Notes: generated from the sequence alone by a model not told the origin. Positions 33,707 to 43,178 are shown, counted from the stretch's first letter. The stretch: 64,000 nt of DNA from Sulfitobacter noctilucicola (GCF_000622385.1 NZ_JASD01000008.1:992001-1056000), one strand, 5' to 3'. Numbers and translations are program-made.

Positions 33707-35301
33707 GCGGATACTCCGATTTCCGGCAGCACGGGCGCTGCTTCGATAAGCGTTTTTGTGTAGGGATGTTGCGGTTGTTCAAACACGACGCTGGTTTGTC
33801 CTTGTTCTACGATTTTGCCGGACTTCATCACCAGAACACGGTCTGTGACCGTTCGGACCACGGACAAATCATGCGAGATGAAGAGGTATGTGAGGTCATA
33901 GGAGCCACAAAGTTCGGCCAGCAGGTCAAGGATTTGTGCACGAACGGAAACATCAAGCGCACTGACCGCTTCGTCAAAAACAATCAGCTCAGGCTTGATC
34001 ATCAAGGCGCGTGCGATAGCGATACGCTGGCGCTGCCCGCCCGAGAATTCGTGGATATATTTCGTGGCGTCCTTGGGGCTCAGACCGACGGCGGTTAATG
34101 CCTCGTCGATGGCTCGCTGAAGGTCGGCACCCGTTGGCGCGTGTTCAAGCAGATGGAACGGTTCGGTAATCAACCGGTCAACGCGGTGTCGGGGATTGAA
34201 ACTGCCGTAAGGGTCCTGAAACACCACCTGTATCTTGCGGCGTACTTCAAGATTGGGGCGACTGCCAGAAAACACGGGCGTCCCACCTAACGTAATCGAG
34301 CCTTCCTGAACCTGCTCCAGCCCCAAAATAGCCCGCGTTAGGGTCGATTTTCCACATCCGCTTTCCCCTACGAGTCCAAGACGCTCACCTTTTTGAAGTG
34401 TAAAGGACACATCATCGACAGCACGGAAATGCCGTTGTGGACCGAAAAGGCTCGTGCGGGGAAGCGTGTAGTCACGAGATACATTTCGCAGCTCAAGAAG
34501 CGGTTCCGGTTGCGGGGATGGGGGCAGGTCCACCTGATGGTTTGACGCAGCAAACAGCGCCTTGGTGTAGGGATGTTGCATATTATGCAGCAACTGGTGT
34601 GTCTCGCCCTGCTCTACGATCTCGCCCTTGCGCATGACAACGATACGGTCCGCCATGTTTGCGACGACAGCAAGGTCGTGGGTGATAATCAAAAGACCCA
34701 TCCCCTCGTCGCGTGCCAGCGACGTAAGCAGATCGAGAATTTGCGCTTGTGTCGTCACATCCAGCGCAGTTGTAGGTTCATCAGCGATCAGAAAACGCGG
34801 ACGCAGGGCGATTGCCATCGCGATCACCACCCTTTGCCGCTGACCCCCGCTCAATTCATGGGGATAGCGTGATAGTGGGAACCGGTCTTGCGGCAGGCCC
34901 ACACGTGTCAGAGTCTCAGCAGCCTGTGCCGCTGCATCAGCGCGGCTGGTCTGGGGACTATGCACACGGATCGTCTCTGCGACTTGGGCACCGATTGTCT
35001 GCACAGGGTTCAGGGCTGTCATCGGTTCCTGAAACACCATGCCAATGTCATTGCCGCGCAGGTTGCACAGATCGGCCTCTGGCAGACGGATAAGGTCCGT
35101 TTCGTTCAGCATGATATGGCCGTTCAGGTCGGCGCCTTTTGGCAGCAGCTGCAGGATTGACATGGCCGTCATGGATTTGCCCGAACCGCTTTCACCGGTA
35201 ACGGCCACAATCTCCTGTTCGGCAACAGACAGGGTGACATCGCGCAAAATATCGACGCCATAGATCGAAAGGTTCAGGTTCGAGATCTCAAGCAAGGTCA
35301 T
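33703..35301 (-). CDS. Peptide ABC transporter ATPase, fused DppD-DppF type
   Basis: A 532-residue protein with two ABC modules. The first has Walker A GESGSGKS near residue 37, signature LSGGQRQRV and Walker B FLIADEPTTALD. The second, from about residue 275, has GESGCGKS, FSGGQRQRI and LIVFDEAVSALD. Each half ends in an OppD/F-type oligopeptide extension (QHPYTKALF, QHPYTKTLI). It powers the adjacent permeases. It overlaps both neighbours by 4 bp. Note the second Walker B has EAVSALD in place of EPTSALD, common in the DppF half. Confidence 0.94.
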   Translation of the reverse strand: MTLLEISNLNLSIYGVDILRDVTLSVAEQEIVAVTGESGSGKSMTAMSILQLLPKGADLNGHIMLNETDLIRLPEADLCNLRGNDIGMVFQEPMTALNPVQTIGAQVAETIRVHSPQTSRADAAAQAAETLTRVGLPQDRFPLSRYPHELSGGQRQRVVIAMAIALRPRFLIADEPTTALDVTTQAQILDLLTSLARDEGMGLLIITHDLAVVANMADRIVVMRKGEIVEQGETHQLLHNMQHPYTKALFAASNHQVDLPPSPQPEPLLELRNVSRDYTLPRTSLFGPQRHFRAVDDVSFTLQKGERLGLVGESGCGKSTLTRAILGLEQVQEGSITLGGTPVFSGSRPNLEVRRKIQVVFQDPYGSFNPRHRVDRLITEPFHLLEHAPTGADLQRAIDEALTAVGLSPKDATKYIHEFSGGQRQRIAIARALMIKPELIVFDEAVSALDVSVRAQILDLLAELCGSYDLTYLFISHDLSVVRTVTDRVLVMKSGKIVEQGQTSVVFEQPQHPYTKTLIEAAPVLPEIGVSA

Positions 35302-36113
35302 ACGCGGCTGACCCTCAAACGCGGATCAAGCGCATCGCGCAGCCCGTCGCCCATCAGGTTCAAACCCAGCACAGTAAGAATAATCGCACACCCTGGCATC
35401 AGTGCCATGTGGGGCGCAATGCTAACCAGTGTTTGCGCATCGGCCAGCATGCGACCCCATGAGGGGGTCGGGGGTTGCGCACCAAGACCAACATAGCTCA
35501 GCCCTGCTTCGGCAAGGATGCCCAGAGAGAACTGGATTGTCGCCTGCACGATCAAAAGGTTCGTGACATTGGGCAGAATATGTTCTGCCGAGATACGCAT
35601 CGCGGATTTGCCTGCCACGCGGGCGGCCAGGATGAATTCACGCTGCCAAAGCGATAACGCCGCACCGCGGGTAATGCGGGCGAATACAGGGATGTTGAAG
35701 ATGCCGATGGCAATAATGGCATTAATCGCACCTGCGCCGAATATCGCGGTGATCAGGATCGCGATCACCAGACTGGGAAAGGCAAAGACCAGATCGTTAC
35801 CGCGCATGATAATCTCATCCACGAGAGAGCCACTTCGCGCCGCCGCCCAAAGCCCCAGCGGTATGCCGAGAGCCATTCCAATCCCGACCGCGACCAGCGC
35901 CACTGCGATAGAGGTGCGCGCACCGACCATGATCATGCTCAGGATGTCGCGACCGAAATGATCCGTCCCGAGCCAGTGGCCCGCAGACGGGGGCTTGAGT
36001 TTGTTGGGGATATCCAGCGCCGCGTGATCAAAGGGCGTCCAGACAAAGCTGATCAATGCGGCCAGCACAAACACCAACGATAGTCCGCTGCCAATGATCA
36101 GGTTGCGGTTCAT
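35298..36113 (-). CDS. Peptide ABC transporter permease (DppC type)
   Basis: A 271-residue inner-membrane subunit with about six helices. HWLGTDHFGRDILSMIMVGARTSI is the classic DppC segment following the first helix, and AAKVAGKSAMRISAEHILPN-like AARVAGKSAMRI is the EAA loop contacting the ATPase. It forms the channel with the upstream DppB subunit; genes overlap by 4 bp on both sides. Confidence 0.94.
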   Translation of the reverse strand: MNRNLIIGSGLSLVFVLAALISFVWTPFDHAALDIPNKLKPPSAGHWLGTDHFGRDILSMIMVGARTSIAVALVAVGIGMALGIPLGLWAAARSGSLVDEIIMRGNDLVFAFPSLVIAILITAIFGAGAINAIIAIGIFNIPVFARITRGAALSLWQREFILAARVAGKSAMRISAEHILPNVTNLLIVQATIQFSLGILAEAGLSYVGLGAQPPTPSWGRMLADAQTLVSIAPHMALMPGCAIILTVLGLNLMGDGLRDALDPRLRVSRV

Positions 36114-37057
36114 GTGCGGGACCGCAGGCGCGGGTCGACCAGAGCATAGGCAAGGTCGACCAGAAAGTTCACAAGGATCACCGAAAAGACCAAGAGCATC
36201 ACAACAGATTCAACGACAATCAGATCCCGCGCCGAGATGGATTGGAAAACCAACCGTCCCAATCCGGGCAGATAAAAGACCTGCTCGATAATGATGGACC
36301 CTGCAAGCAGGAACGAGAACTGCAAACCGATAATGGTAAGCACGGGGATAAGCGCGTTGCGCACACCGTGCCGCCACAACGCCTGTCGCGCACTAAGGCC
36401 CTTGGCGCGCGCGGTGCGAATGAAGTCTTCTCCGAGAACATCAAGAAGGGCGGAACGCATCACCCGCGCAAGAATAGCGGCCTGCGGAAGAGCCAACGCG
36501 ATTGCAGGCAGAGTTAATGCGTGCAGCCCCGCCCAAAAACCGGCATCCCAGCCGACAAAACCTCCGGCCGCGAACCAGCGCAGATTGATGGCAAAGATCA
36601 GAACCAACATCATAGCGAACCAGAAATTGGGCACAGCGACACCTAATTGCGTGGCACCCATCACGCTGATGTCACCGGTTTGCCCACGACGACTGGCCGC
36701 ATAGATGCCCGCCGGAAATGCGACGATGGTACTTAACGCAAGCGCGTAAAGCGCAAGAGGCAGAGACACCCACATCCGGTCTGCAACCATCTGTGCCACG
36801 GGGGTGCGGTAGGTGTAGGACGTGCCGAAATCTCCCTGCAACATCCCACCCACCCATGTGAGATAGCGCTGCACTTTCGACTGGTCGAGACCCAGCTCGG
36901 CCCGCAATGCGGTCAAAGTCTCGGGCTGGGCATTCATGCCGAGCATAAAGGAGGCCGGATCACCGGGCGCAATCTCGATCACGGCAAAAATCACGAGGGA
37001 TGCCACGGCAAGGCTGATGATCAGCGACAGGAGACGTTTCAGTGTGTAGCGCAGCAT
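36110..37057 (-). CDS. Peptide ABC transporter permease (DppB type)
   Basis: A 315-residue membrane protein. It begins MLRYTLKRLLSLIISLAVAS, the normal DppB first helix, and contains APGDPASFMLG, a pattern close to DppB 'PGDPa..lg'. The EAA-type loop is RTARAKGLSARQALWRHGVRNALIP. The start at 37057 is chosen for family fit, although its ribosome site is weak; 34 further codons upstream are unlike the family. First gene of a seven-gene unit. Confidence 0.92.
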   Translation of the reverse strand: MLRYTLKRLLSLIISLAVASLVIFAVIEIAPGDPASFMLGMNAQPETLTALRAELGLDQSKVQRYLTWVGGMLQGDFGTSYTYRTPVAQMVADRMWVSLPLALYALALSTIVAFPAGIYAASRRGQTGDISVMGATQLGVAVPNFWFAMMLVLIFAINLRWFAAGGFVGWDAGFWAGLHALTLPAIALALPQAAILARVMRSALLDVLGEDFIRTARAKGLSARQALWRHGVRNALIPVLTIIGLQFSFLLAGSIIIEQVFYLPGLGRLVFQSISARDLIVVESVVMLLVFSVILVNFLVDLAYALVDPRLRSRT

Positions 37058-37262
37058 TTGTGGAAGGTTAGGCGCGGCGCAATCCGGCGTCCAGATGTCT
37101 TTGGTAAAATGGACGCAGCTTGTGCCTGGACGACGCCGAAACCGAGAGCATAGCGACATCCAGCCTTATCCGGCTGTAACCCGAACAAGAATTAATCCTC
37201 TGAATTAGTTTATATAAAACAGATGGTTAATAGAATAATTTTCGCGCTCTTGAAAATTTTGC

Positions 37263-37288
37263 GGAACGATTGGGCAATCGGTCGTGTT
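37263..37288 (+). promoter_or_regulatory. Putative sigma-EcfG promoter of the HdeA-like gene
   Basis: GGAAC at 37263-37267, a 17-bp spacer and TGTT at 37285-37288 match the alphaproteobacterial general-stress promoter (GGAAC-N16/17-CGTT) apart from the first base of the second box. The phyR promoter in this window has the same TGTT variant with the same 17-bp spacing. The ATG lies 32 bp downstream. Confidence 0.68.
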
Positions 37289-37320
37289 GTATTCCCAACA
37301 GAACATGAGGAGATTACGAA

Positions 37321-37725
37321 ATGACAACGACTTTCAAAACACTTACCGCCGCCGCATTGATCAGCAGCATGTCAGTGCCCGCATTTGCCGCCGCACACAT
37401 TGATGTAAACAACATGACATGCGCCGATTATATGGACCTGTCACCGGAAGACCAGAACAAGGCCGCTATGATGGCCGTGATGGAATTGAACGACAACGTT
37501 GAGCCAGCCGACGGTACCGACCGCGGTACAGAGACAGAAGAAACCGAAGCATCTGAAGAGGGCGCGGAAAACGACGCTGACAACCTTCGCGCCACCGATA
37601 GCGCCGATGCGAACGACGACGAAACGCGTATGGAAGAAGAGATCGGTGTGCTGAACCGCACATGTGAGCGTTTCTCTGACGCGACATTGTTGGAAGCAGC
37701 TGCCGGCCAATCCGGCGACCGCTAA
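37321..37725 (+). CDS. Secreted HdeA/HdeB-like protein with acidic insert
   Basis: A 134-residue protein with a Sec signal peptide (residues 1-25, ending AFAAA). NMTCADYMDLSPEDQNKAAMMAVMEL and LNRTCERFSDATLLEAA match the two halves of HdeA-type periplasmic acid chaperones, with Cys34 and Cys115 placed to form the single disulfide. Between them lies a strongly acidic, low-complexity stretch (about residues 61-107) not found in enterobacterial HdeA. An EcfG-type promoter upstream and a strong terminator downstream mark it as a monocistronic stress gene. Chaperone function is inferred from family resemblance. Confidence 0.75.
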   Translation: MTTTFKTLTAAALISSMSVPAFAAAHIDVNNMTCADYMDLSPEDQNKAAMMAVMELNDNVEPADGTDRGTETEETEASEEGAENDADNLRATDSADANDDETRMEEEIGVLNRTCERFSDATLLEAAAGQSGDR

Positions 37726-37750
37726 ATCTCAGCGAGAACCAATTGATTTG

Positions 37751-37773
37751 GGGCACCTTCGGGTGCCCTTTTT
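37751..37773 (+). terminator. Rho-independent terminator after the HdeA-like gene
   Basis: GGGCACC and GGTGCCC form a perfect 7-bp stem with a TTCG tetraloop, followed at once by TTTTT. It lies 25 bp after the stop. It also argues that the downstream deacetylase gene does not begin upstream of this point. Confidence 0.93.
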
Positions 37774-37828
37774 CATGTCGTGTGGCAACGTTGTTGGCCT
37801 TCCGAGCGACACAGCCTATCTCTTGGCG

Positions 37829-38944
37829 ATGAAACGCCCGCTGTTTATCGGTCACGAGATTTTTCGCCACTCCAGTTACGGGCGTTGGCATCCGCTACGG
37901 GTGCCAAGAGTTTCGACCGTGATGGATCTGAGCAAGGCGCTGGGCTGGTTGCCGCCGGATCAGTTTATTACATCACCCCGCGCCAAGCCCAAGGCGCTGA
38001 CGCATTGGCACACACCTGAATATATAAATGCCCTGCAAAGAGTGCAGGCAGAGCAGAGGGCCAGCGCGCAGGACCATCAACGCCATGACATTGGCAGTGT
38101 CACAAATCCTGTATTTCCCGAGATTTTTACGAGACCGGCAACAGCCGCAGGAGGGTCGATCCTCGCAGGGGAATTGCTGCGTGATGGTGGTGTCATCTAC
38201 AATCCTGCGGGTGGTACGCACCACGGCATGCCGGATCGCGCCAACGGGTTTTGCTACCTGAATGATCCTGTGCTGGCCATGTTGTCACTCAGGCATCACG
38301 GCGTACGCCGGATCGCCTATATAGACATTGATGCGCATCATCCCGATGGGGTTGAAACGGGGTTCGGTGGTGATCCTGATTGCCTCATGATCTCGGTTCA
38401 CGAAGACCGCCTTTGGCCCCGCAGTGGTCCGATTGAAAATGATGCAGGTGGCAATGCGCTGAACCTGCCGGTGCCGCGCGGGTTCAATGACAGCGAAATG
38501 GCGTTTGTACGGGATAGTCTGATCCTGCCCAAAGTTGCCGCATTCAAGCCGGATGCCATCGTGTTTCTTTGTGGTGCCGACGGCATCGAAGAAGACCCCC
38601 TGTCGCACATGAAGCTCAGCAATAACGCGCATATTGCGGTGTTAAAGGGGTTGTTGGGGATCGCACCCAGACTGCTCGTCTTAGGGGGCGGGGGATATAA
38701 TCCTTGGTCCGTGGGGCGGCTTTGGACGCAGATTTGGGGGCTACTGAATGGACTGGATGCACCTGATATTTTGCCGGACGCAGCAGAGCTGGTGCTGCGG
38801 GCACTGCGTTTCGACGGAAACCGAAGAGGTAAGAATCCGCCGCAACACTGGTTCACTACATTGCGTGATGCGCCACGCGAGGGGCCACTGCGTGAAGAGA
38901 TTCGCGCTGGCGTAAAGCTATTGCAGCAAAGGTCGGGAATATAA
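37829..38944 (+). CDS. Histone deacetylase-family (AcuC-like) deacetylase
   Basis: A 371-residue arginase/deacetylase-fold enzyme. Active-site motifs are GGTHHGMPDRANGFCYLND (His pair), the Zn-binding DIDAHHPDGVE (the usual Gly after HH is Pro), CGADGIEEDP with the second Zn Asp, and LGGGGYN. Bacterial members deacetylate acetyl-lysine proteins, polyamines or small amides. The start at 37829 gives the normal family beginning (RPLFIGHEIFRHSSYGRWHPL); an ATG at 37775 would sit right against a terminator. No ribosome site is strong. Substrate is not inferable. Confidence 0.88.
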   Translation: MKRPLFIGHEIFRHSSYGRWHPLRVPRVSTVMDLSKALGWLPPDQFITSPRAKPKALTHWHTPEYINALQRVQAEQRASAQDHQRHDIGSVTNPVFPEIFTRPATAAGGSILAGELLRDGGVIYNPAGGTHHGMPDRANGFCYLNDPVLAMLSLRHHGVRRIAYIDIDAHHPDGVETGFGGDPDCLMISVHEDRLWPRSGPIENDAGGNALNLPVPRGFNDSEMAFVRDSLILPKVAAFKPDAIVFLCGADGIEEDPLSHMKLSNNAHIAVLKGLLGIAPRLLVLGGGGYNPWSVGRLWTQIWGLLNGLDAPDILPDAAELVLRALRFDGNRRGKNPPQHWFTTLRDAPREGPLREEIRAGVKLLQQRSGI

Positions 38945-38945
38945 A

Positions 38946-38968
38946 AAGCCCCCACGAGGTGGAGGCTT
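38946..38968. terminator. Bidirectional terminator between deacetylase and peptide-binding protein genes
   Basis: AAGCCCCCAC, loop GAG and GTGGAGGCTT form a 10-bp stem with one mismatch. On the minus strand it is followed by a T-run (TTTTTA), making it a good terminator for the binding-protein gene. On the plus strand it is followed by CTATTTT, serving the deacetylase gene 2 bp upstream. Confidence 0.85.
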
Positions 38969-38993
38969 CTATTTTATGTCGCCGGATCAAGGT

Positions 38994-40472
38994 TTACTCT
39001 GTCCAGCTAACGCCGGTTAGGTCAGTCGCCTGCGTGGGCGCATTTTCCCAAAGCCCCTGCACGCCTGCTTTGGCAACCGTTGGCAAGGTGAGTTGGAATA
39101 GGTAGCCGTTCACATAGTCGCCCGCGATGATCTTCTGCGCGTCAGCCATCATCTGGTTCCGCATGTCAGGATCGGCTGTGGTGTTCAGCTTGGTAATCAG
39201 GTCCTGAAACTCTTTGTTGTCATACTGGAAGTAGTAATCAGGGTTTGCGTAAATTCCGATGTCCATCGGCTCTGTGTGGCTGACGATGGTAAGGCCAAAG
39301 TTCTTGCCCTTGAATACGGTTTCCAGCCACTGCGCCCATTCGACGTTGGTGATTTCGGCTTTGATGCCCACTTCGGCCAGCTGTGCGGCAATGATTTCGC
39401 CACCACGTCGTGCATATGATGGGGGTGGAAGGTGCAATGTGGTCTCGAACCCGTCAGCAAAACCTGCTTCAGCCAGCAGTGCCTTAGCCTTTGCGGGATC
39501 ATAGGCAGATTGTGCAGTCAGATCGACGTAGGCAGGATTGTGTGGCGCAAAGTGTGTGCCGATGGGTGTTCCCAACCCGAACATCGCGCCATCAATGATC
39601 GCCTGACGGTCAATCGCGTGCGCCAGCGCTTCACGAACCTTTACGTTATCAAACGGCGGCATCTTGTTGTTGGTAGACAAGATGGTTTCGCCTTCTGTTG
39701 AACCAACGATCACCTGAAAGCGCGGATCAGCCTCGAACTGCGGCAGGTTTTCAGGCGCAGGGAAGCCCGCGAAGACGTCGACATCTTCAGCCATAACAGA
39801 GGCAAAAGCCGCTGTCGGGTCAGAGATGAATTTGAACGTCGCTTTCGCCAGTGCGGGGGCATCCCCCCAATAAGCATCGTTGCGGACCAGATCGACCTTG
39901 TCGCCCTGTGTCCAGTTTTCGAATTTGAACGCGCCTGTGCCCACGGGCATCTGTTTGATGTTCTCGATGCTTTCGGGCGCGACAATCACGGCATCGCCCC
40001 ATGCAAGGTTAAAGATCATATTGCCGTTCGGCTCTGACAGCTTCACCTCGACCGTCATCGGGTCGATGACGTTCACTTCGGTGATGGCGGCATAAAGCGC
40101 TTTTTGCGCATTTGCGCTGTCTTCGGCACCGATCCGGTCAAGACTGAACTTCACATCTTCTGCGTCCATTTTCGTGCCGTCATGAAACGTCACACCCTCG
40201 CGCAGTTTGAAGGTATAGGTCAGCCCGTCTTCGGAGATATCCCAAGACGCTGCCAGACCAGGCACAACGGAGCCGTCGCTCATGAAACGGGTCAGCCCCT
40301 CGAACACGTTTGAATAAAGCACGCTATCAATGGCACCCGCCGCAGCAGATGTCGGATCCATGTGAGGTGGCTCAAGCTGGATCGCGACGGTGATATCGTC
40401 TTTGGCAAGTGCCGCACCGGCCATCAAAGCTGCAGTGCCGGCACCCAAAAGCAGGTGGCGAAGGTGGAACAT
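38994..40472 (-). CDS. Peptide ABC transporter substrate-binding protein (DppA/OppA family)
   Basis: A 492-residue periplasmic protein with a Sec signal (MFHLRHLLLGAGTAALMAGAALA, cleavage after about residue 23). SBP family 5 features are GLAASWDISEDGLTYTFKLREGVTFHDGTKMDAEDVKFSLDR and NNKMPPFDNVKVREALAHAIDRQAI. It should feed the DppBC/ATPase complex encoded 2 kb downstream on the same strand, although two plus-strand genes lie between. Ligand is probably a peptide; details unknown. Confidence 0.92.
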   Translation of the reverse strand: MFHLRHLLLGAGTAALMAGAALAKDDITVAIQLEPPHMDPTSAAAGAIDSVLYSNVFEGLTRFMSDGSVVPGLAASWDISEDGLTYTFKLREGVTFHDGTKMDAEDVKFSLDRIGAEDSANAQKALYAAITEVNVIDPMTVEVKLSEPNGNMIFNLAWGDAVIVAPESIENIKQMPVGTGAFKFENWTQGDKVDLVRNDAYWGDAPALAKATFKFISDPTAAFASVMAEDVDVFAGFPAPENLPQFEADPRFQVIVGSTEGETILSTNNKMPPFDNVKVREALAHAIDRQAIIDGAMFGLGTPIGTHFAPHNPAYVDLTAQSAYDPAKAKALLAEAGFADGFETTLHLPPPSYARRGGEIIAAQLAEVGIKAEITNVEWAQWLETVFKGKNFGLTIVSHTEPMDIGIYANPDYYFQYDNKEFQDLITKLNTTADPDMRNQMMADAQKIIAGDYVNGYLFQLTLPTVAKAGVQGLWENAPTQATDLTGVSWTE

Positions 40473-40602
40473 GGTGGTCTCCCTTGTTGGTTTGGGATCA
40501 GGCTACAGAACTCCGCCAAGCAGCGCCAGTATTTCGGGCAGGGGTTTGCCTTTGGTCAATCTTCCAATTAGGGACGGCATCCTTGAACAAATGAGAACGA
40601 TT

Positions 40603-41853
40603 ATGTCCGGCACCCTCGGTATCGATTTTGGAACCTCGAATTCGGCGGCAGGTATTTCTGTTGACGGCACACCGCAGCTGATCCCGCTTGAGGGGGATGA
40701 ACTGACAATGCCGACGGCCGTCTTCTTCGATTTCGAGAGCAAGAAGATGCGTGTCGGTGCCGAGGCCAGCGAAGCCTTGCTGCGCGGAGACGAAGGTCGC
40801 TACATGCGCGGCCTCAAAAGCCTTTTAGGCACGCGCTTGATCCGAGAAAGCAGGATGCTCCTTGGAGAGCGGTTGGACTTTATCGATATCATCGCCCGCT
40901 TTCTGCACGAAGTGAAGACCAGAGCCGAAACGGCGACAGGCGAGACATTTACAAAGGCCCTGTCCGGTCGTCCGGTCAGGTTTCATTCGGAGGATGACGC
41001 AAAGGATGCTCAGGCGCTTGTCGATCTGAAAGAGTGTTATGCCAGAGCAGGTTTTGACGATGTTGCATTTATGAATGAGCCAGAAGCGGCTGCTCTTGCG
41101 AACCGTGACGTCATGCAGTCCGGTGATCTGGGTCTCATCGTAGATATTGGTGGCGGTACCTCTGACTTTACCCTGTTCCGTCAAAAAGGTGCGCAGGACA
41201 TCGATATTCTGGGCAGTTACGGTGTGCGTATCGGTGGTACGGATTTTGACCGCAGGTTAAGCATTACGCGGGTGATGCCGCAGTTGGGCATGGGCAGCCC
41301 GATCCGTCACGCTTTTGGCAACGATACGCATCTGGCCCCAAACGGTATCTTTAATGATCTGGCGACCTGGGCAAAAATCCCTTTTCTTTACGGTCCTGAC
41401 ACCATCCGTGCAGCAAAGGATCTGCATAAATTTGCGGTCCACGAGACGCGGCTCGCACGGTTGGTCAAGGTATTGGAGGAGGAGTTGGGGCACGATCTGG
41501 CCTTTGCCGTCGAGGCGGGCAAGATTATGGCCAATACACCGGATGTCGAAAATCCGGTCATTCGTGTGGGTATGCTTAAGCGTAAGGCGGTTCTGCCCTT
41601 ACCGGCCGAGATGATGACCAAGAAGTTATCGGGATTGGCGAATCAGATCGGCGAGGCGGCAGAGGCAACTCTGGCCGAAGCACAAATTGCACCGGATGCA
41701 GTGACGCACCTGATCTTTGTTGGCGGCTCAAGCCTGATGCAAGTGGTGGAGAACGCTTTGACCAGCCGCCTGCCATCGGCACAGGTCCATCGCGGCGCGG
41801 CGCTGACGGCCATCATCGACGGTCTGGCGCTGGGCACCACGCAGGCGTTCTAG
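40603..41853 (+). CDS. YegD-like Hsp70-family ATPase
   Basis: A 416-residue actin/Hsp70-fold protein lacking the substrate-binding and lid domains of DnaK. It has GIDFGTSNSAAG (phosphate 1), NEPEAAAL, VDIGGGTSDFTLF (phosphate 2) and FVGGSSLMQVVENAL (adenosine). This architecture is that of YegD, a DnaK-like protein of unclear function. ATG at 40603 has a GAGA site 6 nt upstream; an ATG at 40591 adds four residues. The stop overlaps the convergent M20 peptidase stop within CTAG. Confidence 0.9.
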   Translation: MSGTLGIDFGTSNSAAGISVDGTPQLIPLEGDELTMPTAVFFDFESKKMRVGAEASEALLRGDEGRYMRGLKSLLGTRLIRESRMLLGERLDFIDIIARFLHEVKTRAETATGETFTKALSGRPVRFHSEDDAKDAQALVDLKECYARAGFDDVAFMNEPEAAALANRDVMQSGDLGLIVDIGGGTSDFTLFRQKGAQDIDILGSYGVRIGGTDFDRRLSITRVMPQLGMGSPIRHAFGNDTHLAPNGIFNDLATWAKIPFLYGPDTIRAAKDLHKFAVHETRLARLVKVLEEELGHDLAFAVEAGKIMANTPDVENPVIRVGMLKRKAVLPLPAEMMTKKLSGLANQIGEAAEATLAEAQIAPDAVTHLIFVGGSSLMQVVENALTSRLPSAQVHRGAALTAIIDGLALGTTQAF

Positions 41854-43133
41854 TCTGACTGGGGCAATAGCAAGGTTTCCAGCGCAGCACCCATAACGCA
41901 AGCGCTGTCGATCATGTCATCGATGCCGATGTATTCATCGGGCTTATGCGCCAAATCAAGAATACCGGGCCCGTAGGCGATACAGTTCTTCAGTTTGCCA
42001 ATCCGGTCGATGTGCTTTTGGTCATAACTCCCGGGCGAGGCGACATACTCCGGTGACTTGCCCATCACATCTTCAATCGCTTTGGCAACCGTCCGCACAA
42101 CCGGCGATTCCTTGTCCGTCATTGAAGGCAGGACTGAATTACGCTCTGTCAGCTCATAGTCGAAATTTGGTCTGCTTTTGCGCAGCCCTTCCAACAGGCC
42201 AGTCACCTCGTCACGGACCTGATCCAACGGTTCTTCGACCAGAAATCGGCGATCAATAACGATGCGGCACGAATCCGGCACGCAATGGGCCTGCAATCCG
42301 GTGAAACCCGGTTCCGGTTCGTTCTCTCCGCCATGGATAGAATTGATGTTCATCGTTGATTGCCGCGCGCCTTCGGGCACAACTGGCATATCGGTATAGC
42401 GTTCTGCCATTGCAGGGAACAGTTTGTCTTCGAACTCTTGCAAGACGGCCCCCATGTGCCGCACGGCGCAATCGCCCAAGAAAGGCATGGCCCCATGCGC
42501 AATCTCGCCTTTGGTTTCAATCTCGGCCCACCAACCGCCGCGGTGCCCGAGACAAATCCGGTCTTTGTTCAGCGGTTCGGGAATGATTACGTGCTGCACC
42601 TTGTCGGGGCTGAAATGACCGTGCTCTGCCAAATAAGCCACACCGCCATAGCCGCCCGTTTCTTCATCCGCCGTGCCTGAAATCTCGATCGCGCCTGCGA
42701 AATCCGGATGCGTTTCTATAAACGCTTCTGCGGCGATGATCGATGCGGCAAGACCCCCTTTCATATCGCAGGTGCCGCGACCGTAAATCTTGCCGTCCGA
42801 GATCTCGCCGCCAAAAGGATCAAACGTCCAGCCCGCGCCGACCTCGACCACATCGGTATGAGAATTGAAATGGACGCAATCGCCCGTATGTTTCCCTTCG
42901 CGGCGGGCGATGATGTTCCAGCGTGGATACTTGTCGCTGTCCCCGGGTGTCCCGTAGGCGCGAATCATCTGGGTCTGGAACCCGTGACCGGACAGACGTT
43001 TCTCCAGATATTCACAAATAAGCAGATAATCCTGACCCGGCGGATTGAGCGTCGGCATGCGGATCATGTCTTGGGTCAGGGCGATCAGATCGTCCCGCTT
43101 GGCGTGGATGGCGGCAGAAAGAGGTGTGTTCAT
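41850..43133 (-). CDS. M20-family metallopeptidase (ArgE/DapE type)
   Basis: A 427-residue di-zinc amidohydrolase. Metal ligands are in HFNSHTDVVEVG, GRGTCDMKGG (bridging Asp), TADEETGG (catalytic Glu pair) and, near the end, YGPGILDLAHKPDEYI (last His). The dimerisation domain lies between about residues 190 and 310. It resembles acetylornithine deacetylase / succinyl-diaminopimelate desuccinylase-like enzymes, but the position outside Arg or Lys genes suggests hydrolysis of another N-acyl amino acid. It follows the cysteine-desulfurase-like gene by 45 bp and may be co-transcribed. Confidence 0.9.
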   Translation of the reverse strand: MNTPLSAAIHAKRDDLIALTQDMIRMPTLNPPGQDYLLICEYLEKRLSGHGFQTQMIRAYGTPGDSDKYPRWNIIARREGKHTGDCVHFNSHTDVVEVGAGWTFDPFGGEISDGKIYGRGTCDMKGGLAASIIAAEAFIETHPDFAGAIEISGTADEETGGYGGVAYLAEHGHFSPDKVQHVIIPEPLNKDRICLGHRGGWWAEIETKGEIAHGAMPFLGDCAVRHMGAVLQEFEDKLFPAMAERYTDMPVVPEGARQSTMNINSIHGGENEPEPGFTGLQAHCVPDSCRIVIDRRFLVEEPLDQVRDEVTGLLEGLRKSRPNFDYELTERNSVLPSMTDKESPVVRTVAKAIEDVMGKSPEYVASPGSYDQKHIDRIGKLKNCIAYGPGILDLAHKPDEYIGIDDMIDSACVMGAALETLLLPQSD

Positions 43134-43178
43134 GCCGGCATCGTTTACCGTATCTATGCCTTTGGCAAGCGCTATGGA

